Translations under genes and position numbers: made by a program
DNA from: Macrotis lagotis
Lineage: Eukaryota > Chordata > Mammalia > Peramelemorphia > Peramelidae
Assembly (NCBI RefSeq): GCF_037893015.1
Contig: NC_133660.1
Span: 284,863,078-284,927,077, forward strand
DNA length: 64,000 nucleotides
Reading direction: 5' to 3'
Part shown: piece by piece, positions 11,712 through 22,680 of the stretch
Position numbering within the stretch: position 1 is the first letter of the stretch
Layout of the letters: every line of letters begins with the position of its first letter
Notes under the pieces: generated by a model
Told to the model about the DNA's origin: nothing
Databases searched by the model: none
The model's input: the letters and a program-made list of their open reading frames with translations, nothing else

Positions 11712-11920
11712 AGAAAAGTCATTTGCTTGTAAGAAACTGATATGTTATCATTGTTAAAAATAAAACATTGCTGTTTAAAGAAGGCTAAATATACCTCCTT
11801 TTTGAAATCATGTTTCCTTATCTTCAGCCAAGAAAATCCTTTCTTCAGAATGTTGGTTCTCAAAATTTTAGAATTTTACCCATTTTTTTAAATTCATTTT
11901 ATTTTTCTTGAATTAAATGT

Positions 11921-12074
11921 TTTTTTTTTTAGGTTTTTGCAAGGCAGATGGGGTTAATTGCGTTGCCCAAGGCCACACGGCTAGATAATTATTAAGTGTC
12001 TGAGACAGGATTTGAACCCAGGTACTCCTGACTCCAAGGCCAGTGCTTTATCCACTATGCCACCTAGCCGCCCC
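11921..12074 (-). mobile_element. WSINE1-type SINE
   Basis: Flanked by a 13-bp duplication TTGAATTAAATGT at 11908-11920 and 12075-12087. Inserted at the 3' end of an older L1. Confidence 0.93.
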
Positions 12075-12087
12075 TTGAATTAAATGT

Positions 12088-13210
12088 AAAAACAAATTTT
12101 AACATTCATTTTTAAAACTTTTGAGTTCTGAAGTTCTGAATACTCTCTCTTCTTCCCATCCCCCACTTGATCATCATTGAGAAAGCAAGTAATTTGATAT
12201 AATTTGAAAATGTGAAGTCATGCAAAACACCTCCATAATAGTAGTGTTGTGAAAGAAAACATAGACTCCGTCCCTGAAAAAAAAAATCTCAAGAAAAATA
12301 AAGTTTAAAAAATATGTTTCAATCTGTTTTCAAACATCCTCAGCTTTCTCTCTGAGGATGAGTAGCATTTTTTTTTTAATCATAAGTCCTTCAGAATTAC
12401 CTGGAGTCACAGCACAGCTGGGAAAAGATAGGTCATTCACAGGTGATCATCCTACAATATTGCTGCTACTTTTACATGGTATATTTCACTTTATATCTGC
12501 TCATGCAAGTTTCTCCAAGTTTTATTGAGAGCATCCTGCTCATCATTTCTTATAACAGAATAGCTTTCCAATTTAATCACATACTATAATTTGTTCAGCC
12601 ATTCACCAACTGATGGGCATCCCCTCAATCTTCAGGTCCTTGTCACCAGAAAAGAGCTGCTATAAATATCCTTATACATATAAGTCCTTTTCCTTCCTGT
12701 TTTTCATCTCTTCTGAAATATAGACCTAGTAGTGGCATTGCTAGGTCAGAGGGTAGGCATGGTCTTATAATCCTTTGGGTATAGTTCCAAATTATAGAAT
12801 GGGAGTGGCTAGGTGGTGCAGTGGATAGAACACTGGCCCTGGAATCAGACCTGAGTTCAAATCCAGCCTCAGACACTTAATAATGACCTAGCTATGTGGC
12901 CTCTGGCAAGCCACTTAACCCCATTGCCTTGCAAAAAAAACCCCTAAAAAATAATAAAATAACAAATTATAGAATGGTTAAATCATATCACAACTCCTCC
13001 AACAGTACATTAATGTCTCATTTTCTCACATCCCCTCCAACATTGTCATTTTCCCCGTCAGTTCTATTAGCCAATCCAATAGCTATAACATAGTACCTCA
13101 AAATTGGTCCAGTTTTCATCTCTCCAATCAAGAGTGAATTAGGACATTTAAAAAAAACATATATAATAGCTCTTTTTTTTTTTATAAATTTGACTCAGTT
13201 CATTATGTGT
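12088..13210 (-). mobile_element. Older L1 3' half
   Basis: Minus-strand L1 3' UTR and ORF2 C-terminal remnants (TTGTTCAGCCATTCACCAAC, GATGGGCATCCCCTCAATCT). A SINE is inserted at 12803. It may be one element together with 13211-15394. Confidence 0.7.
12803..12962 (+). mobile_element. WSINE1-type SINE inside older L1
   Basis: Flanked by a 15-bp duplication CAAATTATAGAATGG at 12788-12802 and 12963-12977. Confidence 0.93.
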
Positions 13211-13450
13211 GAGAAATGAGATCTTTATCATGGAAACTCTTTTCAATATTTCCCCACACACAATTCTTATTGCTAACTATATTTCTACACCTTCATTTAT
13301 TCTATTTTTTTTCTTCTTTCACTTTATTCCTACTTAAAATGTTTTGCATTGTGACTACCCCCTTCAACAATCTGTCCTCTCTACTGTCATCCCCATCTTT
13401 CTCCCATCCCCTTCCCTTCCTATTTTCCTGTAGGGTAAGATAGATTTCTA

Positions 13451-13604
13451 GGGGCGGCTAGGTGGCGCAGTGGATAGAGCACTGGCCTTGGAGTCAGGAG
13501 TACCTGGGTTCAAATCTGACCTCAGACACTTAATAATTACCTAGCCCTGTGGCCTTGGGCAAGCCACTTAACCCCATTTGCCTTGCAAAAAACTAAAAAA
13601 AAAA
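13451..13604 (+). mobile_element. WSINE1-type SINE
   Basis: Complete, well-preserved copy with a 14-bp duplication AAGATAGATTTCTA at 13437-13450 and 13605-13618. Confidence 0.95.
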
Positions 13605-14124
13605 AAGATAGATTTCTAAACCTAATTGAGTGTGTCTATTATTCCCTCCCTTAGCCAATTCTGATGAGATTTAAGATTCACTAGTTTCTCCTAACCTCCC
13701 CCACTATTCCACTCCACTGAAAACTGTTTTCTTGCCTCTTTGAGGAAAAATAACTTGCCCCATTCTACCTCCCTCTTTCCCTTTGTCCTGGTACATTCCT
13801 CTCTCACCCCTTAAGTCCATCTTTTTAATATATTATCCCTTCATATTCATTTCCTACCTGTACCCTTCTATATTTCTTCTGTCTTAATAAATGAGAAAGT
13901 TCATATGAGCTATCAGTATCCTCTTCCCCTGAAGGGATATAAACAATTCAAAAATCATAAAATCCCTTATGATTTCCCTTTCCTAGTTCCCTTTTTTTTC
14001 TATTTCACTTAAGTCTCATATCTAATGATAAATTTTCTGTTCAACTTTGGCCTTTTCATTAGGGAAGTTTAAAGTCCCTTATTTCACTGAGTGTCCATCT
14101 TTTTCCCTGAAAGAGTATGCTCAG

Positions 14125-14280
14125 GGGCAGCTAGGTAGTATAGTGGATAGAGCACCAGCCCTGGAGTCAGGAGCATCAGAGCTCAAATCTGGCCTCAGGC
14201 ACTTAATAATTGCCTAGTTGTGTGGCCTTGAGCAAGCCACTTAACCCCATTTGCCTTGCAAAAAAACCTAAAAAAAAAAA
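14125..14280 (+). mobile_element. WSINE1-type SINE
   Basis: Flanked by near-identical GAGTATGCTCA and GAGAATGCTCA. Confidence 0.92.
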
Positions 14281-15422
14281 GAGAATGCTCAATTTTGCTA
14301 GGTAGTTGATTTTTGGTATAATCCAAATCTTCTGGAATATGATATTCTATACCTTATGATCCTTTATGTAGAAGCTGCTAAATTTTGCGTTATCTTGACT
14401 CTGGTTCCATGATAATTGAATTGTTTCTTTTTCGTTGCTTGCAATGTTTTCTCCTTAATTTGGGAGCTCTGAAATTTGGCTATAATATTCCTGGAGTTTT
14501 CATTCTGGAATCTCTTTTAGGAGGTGATCTTCTATGGTGTGAAACTAGTTCATAGTTTTCTTGGAGGTTTTGGATTGTAGGAGTTTTGACTTTGCTGTCT
14601 TCTTCTGAGTGTGTATTTTGATTTTTCTTATTACTATAGTAATTTTCTACAATCATATATTTTCCTGTTGTTTGCTCATTATCCCAATCTATGTTTTATT
14701 TTAATTCTTTGTTAAGGTGGAGCTCTGCTTCCAGAGTGTAGGGCACACTGTCCCAAGTTTTTGAGGGTTTTTTCCAGCTGTTTTCAGAGGTACTTTTAGG
14801 GACCTGAAAGTTTTCAATTCTTTCAAGGTGATGTGATGTAAGGAGACATTTTTCCTCCTCTCCTGGTATATGTGCTGGTTTCTGGGTGACCACAAAGCAC
14901 TCCTTTCTGCACTGGCACTGTGAGGAGGTTCCCTACTTCCCTGTGGCATCAAACTCTGGTGTGCTACTGCTCCTTCTCTTCTTGGGACTGTAATCCAGCT
15001 ATGAACCAGATCCAAGTATATGCAAAGCAACCGTATTGCGTCAGTGATAACAGGGACCCCTACAATTTCTTTCTGGTCTCCTAACCTACTGTGGACTGAG
15101 AACTCTAGAAGGAACTGCTGCTGTTGATACAGTGGCTCTCAAGACCTGCTCCTGGTCCACTGGGGCTAGGTTAGAAACTTCTGAGACCTGTTCTGGACTG
15201 TGTTCCACTCTCATTGTGGTATGACTTTTCCTACCGATCTTCCAAATTGTCTTGGACTGGAAAACTGTTTCACTCCTTTTTGTGAGTTCTACCACTCTAG
15301 AATATGTTTAGAGTCATTATTTAAAGGTATTTGGAATGATTTAGGGAAGAGTTTGGGTGAATCTCTGCCTTTAATTCACTATCTTGGCTCCTGGTTTTTT
15401 ATATGCTTAAAATTTTTTTCAT

Positions 15423-16646
15423 TTTTTTGAAGATTTTATTTATTTTGAGTTTTGCAATTTTCCCCCAAATCTTACTTCTTTTCCCCACCCCCCACAGAAG
15501 GTAGTCTGTTAGTCTTTGCATTGTTTCCATGGTATACATTGATACAAATTGAATGTGATGAGAGAGAAATCATATCCTTAAGGAAGAAACATAAAGTATA
15601 AGAGATAGCAAGATCAGACAATAAGATATCAGTTTTCTTTTTCTAAATTAAAGGTAATAGTCCTTGGTCTTTGTTCAAACTCCTCAGTTCTTTCTTTGGA
15701 TACAGATGGTATTCTGCATTGCAGAGAGCCCCAAATTGTTCCTGATTGTTGCACTGATGAAATGAGTAAATCCATCAAGGGTGATCATCGCCCCCATGTT
15801 GCTGTTGGGGTGTACAGTGTTTTTCTGGTTCTGCTCATCTCACTCAGCATCATCAGTCCATGCAAATCCCTCCAGGTTTTCCCTGAATTACAATCCCTCC
15901 TGGTCTCTAAGAGAACAATAGTGTTCCATGACATACATGTATCACAGTTTACTAAGCCATTCCCCAATGGAAGGACATTTACTTGATTTACAATTCTTTG
16001 CCACCACAAACAGGGCTGCTATGAATATTTTTGTAGAAGTGATGTTTTTCCCTTTTTCATCATCTCTTCAGGATATAGACCCAGTAGTGGTATTGCTGGA
16101 TCAAAGGGGATGCACAATTTTTGTTGCCCTTTGGGCATAATCTCAAACTGCTCTCCAGAAAGGCTGGATGAGTTCACAGCTCCACTAACAATGTAATAGT
16201 GTCCCAGATTTCCCACAACCCTTCCAACAATGATCATTTTCCTTTCTAGTCACATTGGCCAGTCTGAGAGGTGTGAGGTGGTACCTCAGAGAAGCTTTAA
16301 TTTGCATTTCTCTAATAAGTAATGATTTAGAGCAATTTTTTCACATGGCTATCTCCTCACCTGTAAATTGCCTTGTATATCCTTTGATAATTTGTCAATT
16401 AAGGAATGGCTTTTTTTTAATTTGACTCAGTTCTCTGTATATTTTAGAAATGAGTCCATTGTCAGAAACATTAGTTGTAAAGATTGTTTCCTAGTATACT
16501 ACATTTCTTTTGATCTTAGTTACAGCGGTTTTGTCTGCCCAAAAGCTTTTTAATTTAATGTAAGAGAAATCATCTAGTTTGTTTTTAATGATGTTCTCCA
16601 TCTCTTAGTTAGTCATGAACTGCTTCCCTTTCCATAGATCTGACAG
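15423..16646 (-). mobile_element. L1 3' part of a U6-L1 chimera
   Basis: Minus-strand L1 from the ORF2 C-terminal region (CTGTCAGATCTATGGAAAGG at the 5' side) to the 3' UTR end (AAAATAAATAAAATCTTC). Its 5' truncation point abuts the T-tail of a U6 snRNA copy on the same strand. Confidence 0.9.
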
Positions 16647-16754
16647 AAAAAATATGGAACACTTCACGAATTTGTGTGTCATCTTTGCACAGGGGCCATG
16701 CTAATCTTCTCTGTGTTGTTCCAATTTTAGCTTGCATGCTGCTGAAGTGAGCAC
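16647..16754 (-). pseudogene. U6 spliceosomal snRNA pseudogene fused to L1
   Basis: On the minus strand the sequence runs GTGCTCACTTCAGCAGCATG…CTAAAATTGGAACAACACAG then AGAAGATTAGCATGGCCCCT, GTGCAAAGATGACACACAAA, TTCGTGAAGTGTTCCATA and six T. This is essentially a full-length U6. Most differences from the human sequence are transitions, several at CpG, plus a changed block after GCAGCA. The ACAGAGA box is kept. It has no U6 promoter: neither a proximal sequence element nor a TATA box is apparent upstream. It is joined directly to a truncated L1. Confidence 0.93.
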
Positions 16755-17271
16755 ACACTTAAAAATTATTGACAATTAAATATCAAATTAGAACTGCAAA
16801 TCAAAGAAAAACTAATGAAAGTAGGCAGAACATTGAATAAATAAAACTGAGTTGGTTTTATGAAAAATAATAATAAAATAGATAAACCTTTAGTTAATTA
16901 GATTTTAAAAAGAAAGAAGAAAAAGTATTGAGGATCCCATAAAAATGCCTTGCTTTTTACTGTATTAGAAATTAAAATGTCTTAGTGTGATTATGAAAAT
17001 ATTTTTAACCTCATGGAATATTGGATTTGTGTAGAAGACAGCGAACCTGGATTTGGGTCCCCAGCTCTATTATGTGCTTCCTATTTGACTTTGAGTGAGT
17101 CCCCCATTCTGAACCTTAGCTTCCTCATCTATGATATGGGGGAAGAGTGGACTTGAGTGTGTCTGAGGCATCCTGGACCCTTTGGACCATCTGGTAAAGC
17201 CTATGAACCCTTACTCAGAATCATATTTTTAAGTGGGTATTATAAAATACTTGACATAACAAAAGGAGCCA

Positions 17272-17296
<25 letters not shown>
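16755..17296. other. Intergenic between L1 copies, with MIR remnant and (TA)n
   Basis: AT-rich sequence. About 17040-17150 resembles an old MIR (TTGACTTTGAGTGAGTCCCC, CTTCCTCATCTATGATATGG). A (TA)11 run lies at 17274-17296. Confidence 0.5.
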
Positions 17297-17304
<8 letters not shown>

Positions 17305-18369
17305 TAAGAGAGATTTTATTTATTTTGAATTTTACAATTTTCCCCCCATTCTTGCTTCCCTCCACCCACCCCCCACAGAAGACAGTCTGTTAGTCTTTAC
17401 ATTGTTTCAGTGGTATGTATTGATCTAAGTTGAATGTGATGACAGAGAAATCATATTCTTAAGGAAGAAACATAAAGTATGAGAGACAGAAAAATTACAT
17501 AATAAGAGAACATTTTTTTTTCTTTTAAAACTAAAGGTAATAGTCTTTGGTCTTTGTTCAAATCCACAATTCTTTCTCTGGATACATATAGTGCTCTCCA
17601 TCGCAGATACCCCAAAATTGTTCCTGATTGTTGCACTGTTGGAATGAGCAAGTCCATTAAGGTTGACCATCACTCCCATGTTACTTTTAGGGTGTACAAT
17701 GTTCTTCTGGTTCTGCTCATCTCGCTCAGCATCACTTCATGCAAGTCTTTCCAATTTTCCCTGAATGCCCATCCCTCCTAGTTTCTAATAGAATAATAGT
17801 GGTCCATCACATACATATAGCACAGTTTATTAAGCTATTCCAACAACTGATGGACATTCACTTGATTTCCAGTTCTGTGCCTCCACAAAAAGGGCTCAAA
17901 GGGCATGCACATTTTTGTTGTCTTTTGGTCATAATTCCAAATTGCTTTCCAGAAAGGTTGGATGAGTTCACAGCTCCACCAACAATGTATTAGTGTCCCA
18001 GATTCATCTGACATTGATCATTGTCCTTTCTGGTCATATTGGTCAATCTGAGAGGTGTGAGGTGATACCTCATAGATGCTTTAATATACATTTCTCTAAT
18101 AATTAGTGATTTAGAACAATTTCTCATATGATCATGGCTCGCTTTGATTTCCTCATCTGTAAATTGCCTTTGCATATCCTTTGACCATTTATTAATTGGG
18201 GAATGACTTGTCTTTTTTTTTATTTGACTCAGTTCTCTGTATATTTTAGAAATAAGTCCTTTGTCAGAAATACTAGTTGCAAAAATTGTTTCCCAATTAC
18301 TATATTTTTTTTGATCTTGGTTACAGTGGTTTTGTCTGTGCAAAATCAAAATTATCTAGTTTGTTTTTT
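17297..18369 (-). mobile_element. 5'-truncated L1 3' end
   Basis: Minus-strand 3' UTR (ATTTTATTTATTTTGAATTT side) and ORF2 C-terminal remnants up to GTGCAAAATCAAAATTATC. It starts in the (TA)n run. Confidence 0.88.
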
Positions 18370-18570
18370 TCTTTTTTTAGAAAGGTTTTATTTATTTTGA
18401 GTTTTACAATTTTTCCCCCAATCTTGCTTCCCTCCCCCCCCTCCACAGAAGGCAGTTTGTTAGTCTTGATCTAAGTTGAATGTGATGAGAGAGAAATCAT
18501 ATCCTTAAGAAAGAAACATATAGTATGTGATATAGCAGACTTACATAAGATAATATTTTTTTTCTTTTTG
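18370..18570 (-). mobile_element. Short L1 3'-UTR fragment
   Basis: About 200 bp of L1 3' end lying between two longer L1 3' ends on the same strand. It was truncated at insertion or cut by the next element. Confidence 0.8.
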
Positions 18571-18573
18571 TCA

Positions 18574-21500
18574 GTTTTTTTTTATTAAAGATTTTATTTC
18601 AGTTTTACAATTTTTCTCCCAATCTTACTTCCCTCCCCCTCACACCCCCCACAGAAAGCAATCTGTCAGTCTTTATTTTGTTTCTGTGTTGTACATTGAT
18701 CCAAATTGAGTGTGATGAGAGAGAGATCACATCTTAAGGAAGAAACAAAAAGTATAAGAGATCACAGGATCAGACAATAAGATATCTGTTTTTTTCCTAA
18801 ATTAAAGGGAATAGTCCTTGAACTTTGTTCAAACTCCATGGCTTTTTCTCTGGATACACTCCAAAACTGTCCCTGGTTGTTGCACTGAAGGGATGAGCAA
18901 ATCCCTCCAGGCTTCCCTGAATTCCTATCCCTCCTGGGTTCTAATAGAACAATAGTGTTCCATGACATACATATGCCATACTTTGCTAGGCCATTTCCCA
19001 ATTGAAGGGCATTTACTTGATTTCCAATTCTTTGCCACCACAAACAGGGCTGCTATGAATATTTTTGTACAAGTGATGTTTTTACCCTTTTTCATCATCT
19101 CTTCAAGGTACAGACTCAGTAGTGGTATTGCTGTATCAAAGGGTATGCTCATTTTTGTGGCCTTTTGGGTGTATTTCCAAATTTATCTCCAGAAAGGTTG
19201 GATGAATTCACAGCTCCACCAACAATGTAACTGTGTCCCAGATTTCCCACAACCCTTCCAACATTGATCATTATCCTTTCTGGTCATATTATCTAGTTTG
19301 TTATTAATAATGTTCCCCATCTCTTCCTTGGTCGTAAACTGCTTCCTTTTCCATAGATCTGACAGGTAAACTACTCCTTGATCTCTTAGTTTGCTTATAA
19401 TTTTTTTTTATGTCTAGATCCTGTATCCATTTTGAGCTTATCTTGGTATAGGATGTGAGGTGTTGGTCTAATCCAAGTTTCTTCCATACTAACTTCCAAT
19501 TTTCCCAACAGTTTTTATTGAAGAGACAGTTTTTATCCCAATTGGTGGATTCTAACAGCAGATTACTATAATCACTTCCTGCTATTGCACCTAGTCTATT
19601 CCATTGGTGCACCATTCTATTTCTTAGCCAATACCAGACAGTATTGATGACTGATGCTTTATAATATAATTTTAGATCTGGTAGGGCTCAGCCACCTTCT
19701 TTTGTACTTTTTTTCATTAAATTCCTGGATATTCTTGACTTTTTATTTCTCCATATGAATTTACCTACAATTTTTTCTAACTCTTTAAAGTAATGTTTTG
19801 GAATTTTGATTGGCAGGGCACTAAACAGGTCGTTTAGTTTTGGTAGAATTGTCATTTTTGTTATATTTACTTGGCCTATCCAGGAGCAGTTGATATTTGC
19901 CCAGTTATTTAAATCTATTTTGTAATTGTTTTCAAAAAGTGTCTGAGTCTACCTTGGCAGAAGTTACTTTGAATGGATTTCTCTTTCTGGCTCTTTCTGC
20001 TGTGTCTTCCTAGTCACATATAAAAATGTTGAGGATTTATGAGAGTTTATTTTATATCCTGCGACCTTGCTAAAGTTGCTAATTATTTCTAATAATTTTT
20101 GGAAGACTTTTTTTGGGGTTCTCTAGGTATAATATCATGATATTGGCTAAGAGTGAGAGTTTTGTCTCTTCCTTCCCTTTTATAATTCCTTCAATTTCTT
20201 TTTCTTCTCTTATTGCTAAAGCTAGCATTTCTAATATGATATTGAATAGTAGTGGTGATAATGGGCATCCTTGTTTCACCCCGATCTTATTGGCAATGCC
20301 TCTAGCCTTTCCCCATTGAATATAATGATTGTTGATGGTTTCAGATAGATATTGCTAATTATTTTAAGGAACAGTCCATTTATTCCTACACTCTCTAGTG
20401 TTTTTATTAGGAATGGATGCTGTATTTTGTCAAAAGCTTTTTCAACATCTATTGATATGATCATATAATTTCTGATAGGTTTGTTGTTGATATAATTGAG
20501 TATACTAATGGTTTTCCTAATATTGAACCAACCCTGCATTCCTGGAATAAATCTTACTTGATCATAATGTATTATCCTAGTGATGACTTGTTGTAATCGT
20601 TTTGCTAAGATTTTATTTAAGATTTTTGCATCTATATTCATCAGGGAGATAGGTCTATAATTTTCTTTCTCTGTTTTAACTCTTCCTGGTTTAGATATCA
20701 GCACCATATTGGTGTCATAGAAAGAGGCAGAGTTCTGTCTTCCCCTATTTTTCCAAGGAGTTTATATAGAATTGGAACCAATTGTTCCTTAAATGTTTGA
20801 TAGAGTTCACTTGTGAATCCCTGGAGATTTTTTTCTTAGGGAGTTGAATAATGGCTTGTTGAATTTCTTTTTCTGAGACAGGGTTATTTAGGTAATTAAG
20901 TTCTTCTTCATTTAACCTGGACAACTTATATTTTTGTAAATATTCATCCATTTCACTTAGATTGTCATAAATTTATTGGCATAGAGTTAGGCAAAATAAT
21001 TCCAAATTATTACTTTAATTAGTTCACCTTTTTCAGCAATTTGGTTTTCTTCTTTCTTTTTTTTAATCAAAGTGACCGGAGGTTTATGAATTTTATTGTT
21101 TTTTTTTCACAGAACCAGCTCTTGGTTTTATTTATTAGTTCAATAGTTTTCTTTCTTTTGATTTTATTAATTTCTCCTTTAATTTTTAGAATTTCTAATT
21201 TGGTATTTAATTGGGGGTTTTTATTTGTTCTTTCTCTAATTTTTTTTAGTTGAATATATTTAGTTCATTGATTTCCTCTTTCTCTAATTTATTCATGCAA
21301 GCATTTAAAGCATTCTTCTCCTCAATAACTTTTTGAACTGTTTTATCCATTTGACCTAAGCTGGTTTTTAGCATGCTATTTTTTTCAGTATTTTTTTGGA
21401 TTTCGTTGACTAAGCTGCTGACTTCATTTTCATGTTTTTCCTGCATCTCTCTCCTTTCTTTTCCCAGTTTTTCTTCCAACTCCCTCATTTGATTTTCAAA

Positions 21501-22680
21501 GTCTTTTTTGAGCTCTGTCATAGCCTGAGCCCAATTTCTGTTTTTCTTCGAGTCTTTAGATGCAGGAGCTTGTGCTTCCTCATCTTCAGACTGAGTGTTT
21601 TGATCCTTCTTGGGCTCATTTGCAAAATATTTCTCAATAGTCTTCCTCTTATTTCTCTGCTTGCTCATTTTCCCAGCCTGGGCCTGGTTTTGGGGTGCTT
21701 CCTGAGCTTTTGGGACACTCCCACAAGGGTCTCAGTGTGTGAGGCTCTGTCCTCCCTCCTGGTCTGTGAATGACCATAAGCACCCCTCTCTGCCACGGGG
21801 CTGAGGTGGGGGGGGCTGCTGTTCTACTGGGGGGGCCTAGACTGCAATCAGGATCTGAATGTGGTCAGAGCCCCAGTGTCCTGTTCCAGAGGCAGAGGAC
21901 AGAGCTAGGCAGTCTCTCTTCACTCCCCTCCCTCAGCTCAATGGGCTCATGCCCTGGGGGCTCCGCCTGCTTCTGTTTCAGGATCTGGGCTGCTCCCTGT
22001 GTGCCCCGAGGGCTGGGCTCCCCGTGCTCGCTCTGGCAGAGGTCCCCCACTGTTCCCCCACTTTGTGCCCGGTGCTCCCCGGGGTGCAGCTCAGGAGACT
22101 CCCCCGCTACTGTGAGCCGCGGCTCCCAGTGCCCTAGGGCTGCCTCCGGGAGGCTGAAGTTCTTTCCCTCTAGCGGGCCACCCCTCCAACCCCGGGGAGC
22201 TGAGCCTTTCTGCTCTTTTCCAGGTTACCTTGAGTAGGAGAACTGCCTCACTGGGTCCCTTTGTGGGTTCTGTCTCTCGAAAGTTTAGTTAGAGTCCTTA
22301 GTTTCAAGTTTTATCACAGAGCACCTAAGACCCAATCCCTTCTTGTAGCCATCTTGGCTCCGCCCCCCATGCAAGCATTTAAAGATATAATATATCCCCT
22401 GACAGCTGCCTTGAGTGTATCCCATAGGTTTTGGTATGTTGTTTCATAATTGTTATTATCTAGGATGAAATTGTTTTTTCTATAATTTGTTGTCTGATCC
22501 ACTCAATTGTTAAAATGAGGTTATTTAGTTCCCAATTAGTTTTGGGTCTATATCTCCCTGGCCCAATATTGCATTTGATTTTTATTGCATTATGACCTGA
22601 TAAAGATGTATTCACTATTTCTGCCTTTCTGCAATTGATTATTAGGCTTTTTGCCCTAGTACATGGTTAATTTTTGTGTA
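18574..22680 (-). mobile_element. Large 5'-truncated L1 with ORF2 remnants, containing a nested L1 fragment
   Basis: Minus-strand L1 from a 3' A-tail at about 18574 to ORF2 sequence between the endonuclease and RT domains at about 22680. ORF2 pieces include the RT region ([40 protein letters not shown]) and the C-terminal part (MVHQWNRLGAIAGSDYSNLL). Stops and frameshifts break it. About 290 bp of the ORF2 C-terminal region is missing near 19290. The segment 21311-22367 is an insertion. Without it, ORF2 reads across the junction at YIISLNACM / NKLEKEEINE. Confidence 0.88.
21311..22367 (-). mobile_element. L1 5' fragment (5' UTR and ORF1 start) inserted in an L1 ORF2
   Basis: Minus-strand segment beginning GGGGGCGGAGCCAAGATGGC at 22367, with a GC-rich 5' UTR and an ORF1 start at 21668 (MSKQRNKRKTIEKYFANEPK, then coiled-coil-like KELEEKLGKER-type sequence). 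It stops after about 119 codons without a poly(A) tail. Both ends carry the 17-bp repeat CATGCAAGCATTTAAAG (21294-21310 and 22368-22384). Confidence 0.88.

Larger units (their letters stand above)
13211..15394 (-). mobile_element. L1/HAL1-type element with ORF1 region and 5' end
   Basis: Minus-strand element whose 5' end reads CCAGGAGCCAAGATAGTG at about 15394. It continues through a GC-richer leader and an ORF1 start near 14672 to a long C/T-rich 3' region. It is homologous over most of its length to 25026-27285. No ORF2 sequence is evident between the ORF1 remnant and the C/T-rich part, which suggests HAL1 (an L1 derivative with ORF1 only). The family name is inference. Confidence 0.55.

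Noticed and set aside
16647-16754. A functional U6 snRNA gene
   Set aside because: No U6 promoter elements are visible upstream, it has many substitutions, and it is fused to an L1 fragment, so it is a retrocopy.
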